From JBBQNJ01 sp038329845 (GTDB taxonomy: Bacteria; Planctomycetota; Phycisphaerae; Tepidisphaerales; Tepidisphaeraceae), in NCBI GenBank assembly GCA_038329845.1, contig JBBQNJ010000025.1, positions 1-55,732 of the forward strand: DNA of 55,732 nt, read 5' to 3'. A model generated the notes under the pieces. That model worked only from the letters and a program-made list of their open reading frames with translations, did no database searches and had not been told where the DNA came from. The position numbers were made by a program, and so were the translations under genes. Below are positions 53,036 to 55,732 of this stretch, piece by piece. Within the stretch, counting starts at the first letter, position 1. Every line of letters begins with the position of its first letter.

Positions 53036-54088
53036 ATGCAATTGTACAACACAACGCGCGGACCGGTTCTGGAACTCGACGGGGCGCTTTTTCATCTGCT
53101 GGATTCGGAGTTCGACAGCCTGGTGAATCATCCCGATCCGCGTGCGGCGCTGCGCCATCTCGCCGCCAAACGCCGCAGCGCCGAACCGATTGCTGAACTC
53201 GATCCGCGGACGCTGCTGGCACCGATCGGCAATCAGGAAATCTGGGCCGCCGGGGGGACCTACGCCGTGGCGGAGGCGGCACCGCAATCGCCGGCGATGC
53301 CTGCGCCATTGCCGGCGACGCCTTTGCAATTGCCGGCGATGCCTGCGCCATCGCTGGCGACGCCTCCGCAATTGGCGGCGACGCCCGCGCCATCGGCGGT
53401 GCCTGCGCGATCAGCGGCGACGCCTTTGCCATTGGCGGTGCCCGCGCAGTCAACGGTGGTGCCCGCGCAGTCAACGGCGGTGCCCGCGCAGTCAACGGTG
53501 GTGCCCGCGGCGTTGGCCGCACGAGGCGCGGCGGGCGCTTCCGCGGACCGGGGCTGCCGACGCCCGCGGTTGTTCTTCAAATCCTCGGCCCATCGCGTGA
53601 GCGGACCGGCCGCACCCATCCGCATCCGCGCTGACTCGCGCGACACGATCCCCGAGCCGGAACTGGCCCTGGTGATCAACCTGGTGGGGCATATCGTCGG
53701 CCTCACCATCGCCAATGACGTAACGGCACGCGACCTGATCGAGACCGATCCGCGGTTTCTCTGCCAGGCCAAGGTCTACGACCAATGCTGCGCGCTGGGA
53801 CCGGGAATCCTCATCGGCCATGAGCCGCTCGATCCTTCCACCCGCATCTCGATCGAGGTTCGACGCGGCGGAGAAGTCGCTTTCGCCGGAGAAACCGCGC
53901 TGGAGCGAATGATCATCGGGGCTGATGAACTGATTGAGTGGCTGTTCCGCGACAACACGTTTCCCGCCGGGGTGATCCTGCTCACCGGCAACGGCGTGAC
54001 GATTCCGCCGGACTTCGCCTTGCGCAAGGCGGACGAGGTGCGGATTGAGATTCCCCCGATCGGCTCTTTGAGCAATCCCGTGCGCTAG
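53036..54088 (+). CDS. Fumarylacetoacetate hydrolase-family protein with in-frame minisatellite
   Basis: The 350-residue product has an N-terminal part (LDGALFHLLDSEFDSLV, NQEIWAAGGTYAV) and a FAH core with LFFKSSAHRVSGP, IPEPELALVINLVGHIVGLT and IANDVTARDLIETDPRFLCQ, the metal-binding and substrate loops of FAH enzymes. Between AGGTYAV and LFFK, where the family has a loop of about 30-35 residues, it has about 100 Pro/Ala-rich residues encoded mostly by 21-bp units. Substrate unknown. Whether the enzyme is active with this insertion is unknown. It overlaps the next convergent gene by 4 bases. Confidence 0.85.
   Translation: MQLYNTTRGPVLELDGALFHLLDSEFDSLVNHPDPRAALRHLAAKRRSAEPIAELDPRTLLAPIGNQEIWAAGGTYAVAEAAPQSPAMPAPLPATPLQLPAMPAPSLATPPQLAATPAPSAVPARSAATPLPLAVPAQSTVVPAQSTAVPAQSTVVPAALAARGAAGASADRGCRRPRLFFKSSAHRVSGPAAPIRIRADSRDTIPEPELALVINLVGHIVGLTIANDVTARDLIETDPRFLCQAKVYDQCCALGPGILIGHEPLDPSTRISIEVRRGGEVAFAGETALERMIIGADELIEWLFRDNTFPAGVILLTGNGVTIPPDFALRKADEVRIEIPPIGSLSNPVR
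53291..53506 (+). repeat. 21-bp minisatellite inside the FAH-family gene
   Basis: Ten units and part of an eleventh run from 53291, all 21 bp except the sixth (18 bp). Units begin ccggcgatgcctgcgcc or gcggtgcccgcgcagtc, and the second halves vary (attg, caattg, aacg). The encoded heptads read PAMPAPL, PATPLQL and later VPAQSTV. All changes keep the frame. Unit length is the same as in the array at 55077-55454. Confidence 0.9.
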
Positions 54089-54768
54089 AGGTTTCGCGCG
54101 CCCAGCGTCCCCGTGAATTGCCGCAACATGCGGGCGCGGGCGTGGTCGGTGGTGTATCGCCGGGTGATCACCTGGACCGAGGCCAATTCGTGTACGGTGC
54201 TGAGGACGAACGCGGAAGTGGGAAGAATTTCGCCCCAGCGTTCATCGTCGGGATCGGCGGTGTCGAGCAGGGGGCTGACCATGGCTTCAGGAACGGCGTA
54301 GATGCGCAACCGGGTGGTTCGCTCAAGCCCGATGGATGGGTCGGCGCACAACTCGCTGAGCCGGTGCGGTGAGAGGTGCATCCGGGCGCTGGCGATGGCC
54401 GGGATCGGATCCTCATCCAGCTTCTGCGCCGCGGAAATGGAAAACCGGCCGCGTCCGTCGCCGTTGGTCACGTAGCGGTATCCGCCGAGGATTTCACCGG
54501 TGACAACCGGGCCGTCGATGCGCGCGACAATCTGCTCGCGGGGTTCTCGCAGCGCCTCGACGATCCGCGGGATCAACCCGCGGAGTTGGCCGCGTCGAAA
54601 CGCCAAGTCCAGCGGCACCTGATTCTCATCGGTGGGCAGGATCAGAATTTCCAGCGCCCGGCTGTCGGCGGGCCAGGCGTAGTCCACCGGGCCTTGCAAC
54701 CCGTCCAACGGCCACCCAGCGCGGCGATCGGCCTTGACGATCTCGAATTGGTTGATGCGAACGATCAT
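54085..54768 (-). CDS. Hypothetical protein, possibly conserved in relatives
   Basis: The 227-residue protein starts MIVRINQFEIVKADRRAGWP, with later AWPADSRALEILILPTDENQ and a C-terminus ELASVQVITRRYTTDHARAR. It looks soluble and folded, but I recognise no domain. The start at 54768 is chosen because upstream in-frame sequence is Arg/Pro-rich and low complexity. It converges with the FAH-family gene. Confidence 0.6.
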   Translation of the reverse strand: MIVRINQFEIVKADRRAGWPLDGLQGPVDYAWPADSRALEILILPTDENQVPLDLAFRRGQLRGLIPRIVEALREPREQIVARIDGPVVTGEILGGYRYVTNGDGRGRFSISAAQKLDEDPIPAIASARMHLSPHRLSELCADPSIGLERTTRLRIYAVPEAMVSPLLDTADPDDERWGEILPTSAFVLSTVHELASVQVITRRYTTDHARARMLRQFTGTLGARNL

Positions 54769-55076
54769 GCGGTGACGCCCCGCATGGTACGCGCGATCGC
54801 CGTCGATTTCACACCCGGCTGCTCGATACCGCGCGCCGGGTGCGTGCGTCGTTGTCCGCGGCGAGCGTTTGCGGGGCGGCGATGGGGGTTCTACCATGAG
54901 CGGCGGATGAGCCAATGGGGAAAACGGGTGGGGAAAACGGGTCAGGGATCAAAAACTGAGGTTGTCGACTTTGATGTGATGCATCGTATAGGGTCACTTA
55001 CCACCATGCCACGGCAGCGGCGTGATACATGGTGAGGCGGGTACGCCCACCCCACAGGGCTACAGAAGACATTTCT
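54769..55076. other. Intergenic region before the 21-bp array
   Basis: The region has a 13-bp tandem duplication (tggggaaaacggg at 54916-54928 and 54929-54941) and no recognisable gene. The stretch gatgtgatgcatcgtatagg (54973-54992) is A/T-richer and could host a promoter, but no box could be named. It ends at the first array unit. Confidence 0.5.
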
Positions 55077-55454
55077 CCGGATGCGCGATTCTCCCATCCC
55101 GATGCGCGGTTCTAAACTCCGGATGCGCGAGAAAGATTTCCGGATGCGCGAGTTATATTTCCGGATGCGCGAGAAAGATTTCCGGATGCGCGAGAAAGAT
55201 TTCCGGATGCGCGAGTCATATCTCCGGATGCGCGAGTTATATTTCCGGATGCGCGAGAAATATTTCCGGATGCGCGAGATAAATTTCCGGAGGCGCGGGA
55301 TATATTTCCGGATGCGCGGGACAAATTTCCGGATGCGCGGGATATATCTCCGGATGCGCGGGATAAATTTCCGGATGCGCGAGATAAATTTCCGGATGCG
55401 CGAGATATATCTCCGGATGCGCGAGATAAATTTCCGGATGCGCGAGTTGAAAAT
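55077..55454. repeat. Tandem array, 18 units of exactly 21 bp
   Basis: The word atgcgcg starts at 55081, 55102, 55123 and so on every 21 bp to 55438 (one unit, 55291, has aggcgcg), giving 18 units. Each unit is a nearly invariant tccggatgcgcg followed by nine mostly A/T bases (for example agaaagatt, agttatatt, agataaatt, ggatatatt). There are no spacers and no cas gene. Several frames on both strands stay open across the array because 21 is a multiple of three, so long reading frames here are not evidence of coding. Function unknown. Confidence 0.95.
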
Positions 55455-55600
55455 CCGGGTTTATTGGCGAATAACAGGGGTTGGACGTTGGCGGGGCGGG
55501 GAAAGTTTCGGCGGGCGCTTTTTTTATGAGTCGGTCATTAACTCACCGCCCGGGCAGGTCGATGACATTGGCATGCCCCGAGGGCTTGTTGATTGAGCTC

Positions 55601-55636
55601 TCGAAGGGGTCGGGAGTCTTCACTGTTGTTCCTTCG
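55601..55636. repeat. REP-like element, distant copy of RAYT 3' end
   Basis: The 36 bases 55601-55636 are identical to 171-206, including the RAYT gene's last codons and stop. They are flanked by a 12-bp direct repeat agctctcgaagg (55596-55607 and 55638-55649). No transposase gene is near. Confidence 0.85.
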
Positions 55637-55644
55637 AAGCTCTC

Positions 55645-55732
55645 GAAGGCAGCGCAACGCGCTGCCGGCGAATCTGGTGTCGCGGGCGCGGGTCTGGCGC
55701 GGGTTGAGTCCGGGGGTGTTGGAACAGGGCGA
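55645..55732 (+). other. Open frame running off the window end, uncertain
   Basis: The frame reads QRNALPANLVSRARVWRGL and on to PGVLEQG at the window edge. It could be the middle of a real gene interrupted by the REP copy or a chance open frame. There is no start, and no family is recognised. Confidence 0.2.
55648..55666. other. Perfect 8-bp stem hairpin next to the REP copy
   Basis: ggcagcgc at 55648-55655 pairs with gcgctgcc at 55659-55666, with a 3-base aac loop. It lies 12 bases after the REP-like copy and could be another REP-type hairpin. No T-run follows, so it is not an intrinsic terminator. Confidence 0.6.

Noticed and set aside
55077..55454. The 21-bp array as a CRISPR array
   Set aside because: Units abut without unique spacers of similar length, period is too short, and no cas gene is in the window.
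55077..55454. The array as variable repeats of a diversity-generating retroelement
   Set aside because: No reverse transcriptase gene or template-repeat pair is present, and the variation is not adenine-specific.
55081..55596. A 171-residue heptad-repeat protein (MREKDFR-like) read from the array
   Set aside because: A 21-bp unit keeps any stop-free frame open; the antisense strand and a second plus frame are also open, and there is no clear ribosome-binding site or coding bias.

Overview
The window is a GC-rich, densely coded bacterial chromosome segment. The gene content fits the Planctomycetota, possibly a Phycisphaerae-like lineage: an OPT-like DUF6784/6785-type transporter, DUF1844 and DUF1854 proteins, an ExbBD system with an unusual TonB-position protein, and many A/T-rich or GAAG-type intergenic repeats. 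That assignment is inference from gene content; no rRNA or other phylogenetic marker was analysed. I saw no rRNA, tRNA or CRISPR array on reading, but could not run a covariance-model search.

Layout. 1-1000: a broken transposase end and a REP-associated HUH transposase (RAYT) flanked by inverted REP-like sequence; a 36-bp copy of the same tail lies at the far right end. 1.2-4.1 kb: RRM RNA-binding protein with a clear terminator, a lipoprotein and two multi-pass membrane proteins. 4.1-6.7 kb (minus): FkbM methyltransferase, divergent alanine racemase and two small unknown genes. 6.8-14.5 kb (plus): queA, three 82-bp repeats, a LolC/MacB-type permease, a double-ACT protein, then a tightly coupled run of GH10 glycosidase, lipoprotein hydrolase, ICMT-like methyltransferase and condensation/acyltransferase-like protein. 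14.5-15.6 kb: RNase H and a BrnT/antitoxin-like pair.

15.9-27.0 kb is the metabolic centre: hypF-hypC-hypD-hypE, a CbiM/NikM-like metal-uptake component with a PDGLE tail, then hoxE-hoxF-hoxU-hoxY-hoxH. Together they specify a cytoplasmic NAD(P)-linked bidirectional [NiFe]-hydrogenase, most of its maturation machinery, and probable nickel uptake. hypA, hypB and the HoxH-processing protease are not in the window. A RbsD/FucU mutarotase and a P1B-4-type metal ATPase (SPC motif) follow, then a lower-GC, overlapping methyltransferase/nuclease pair that looks like a type II restriction-modification module.

32.6-42 kb: DUF1844 and DUF1854 genes, asnS, then a minus-strand exbB-exbD operon whose third gene is a 783-residue, single-TM, Ala/Lys/Glu-rich helical protein ending in a jelly-roll-like domain instead of a TonB domain. 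An OPT-like transporter and a LolD-type ATPase follow. 42-55.7 kb: an EAL-domain remnant, CobW-type GTPase, pyruvate carboxylase, a small Cys-motif protein with a XerC/D recombinase, frr and pyrH, a Ca2+/cation exchanger, an Eis-like acetyltransferase, and a FAH-family enzyme whose reading frame carries an in-frame 21-bp minisatellite. About 1.6 kb further on lies an unexplained array of 18 units spaced exactly 21 bp apart (55077-55454). This array, the TonB-position protein and the RAYT/REP arrangement are the most unusual signals.
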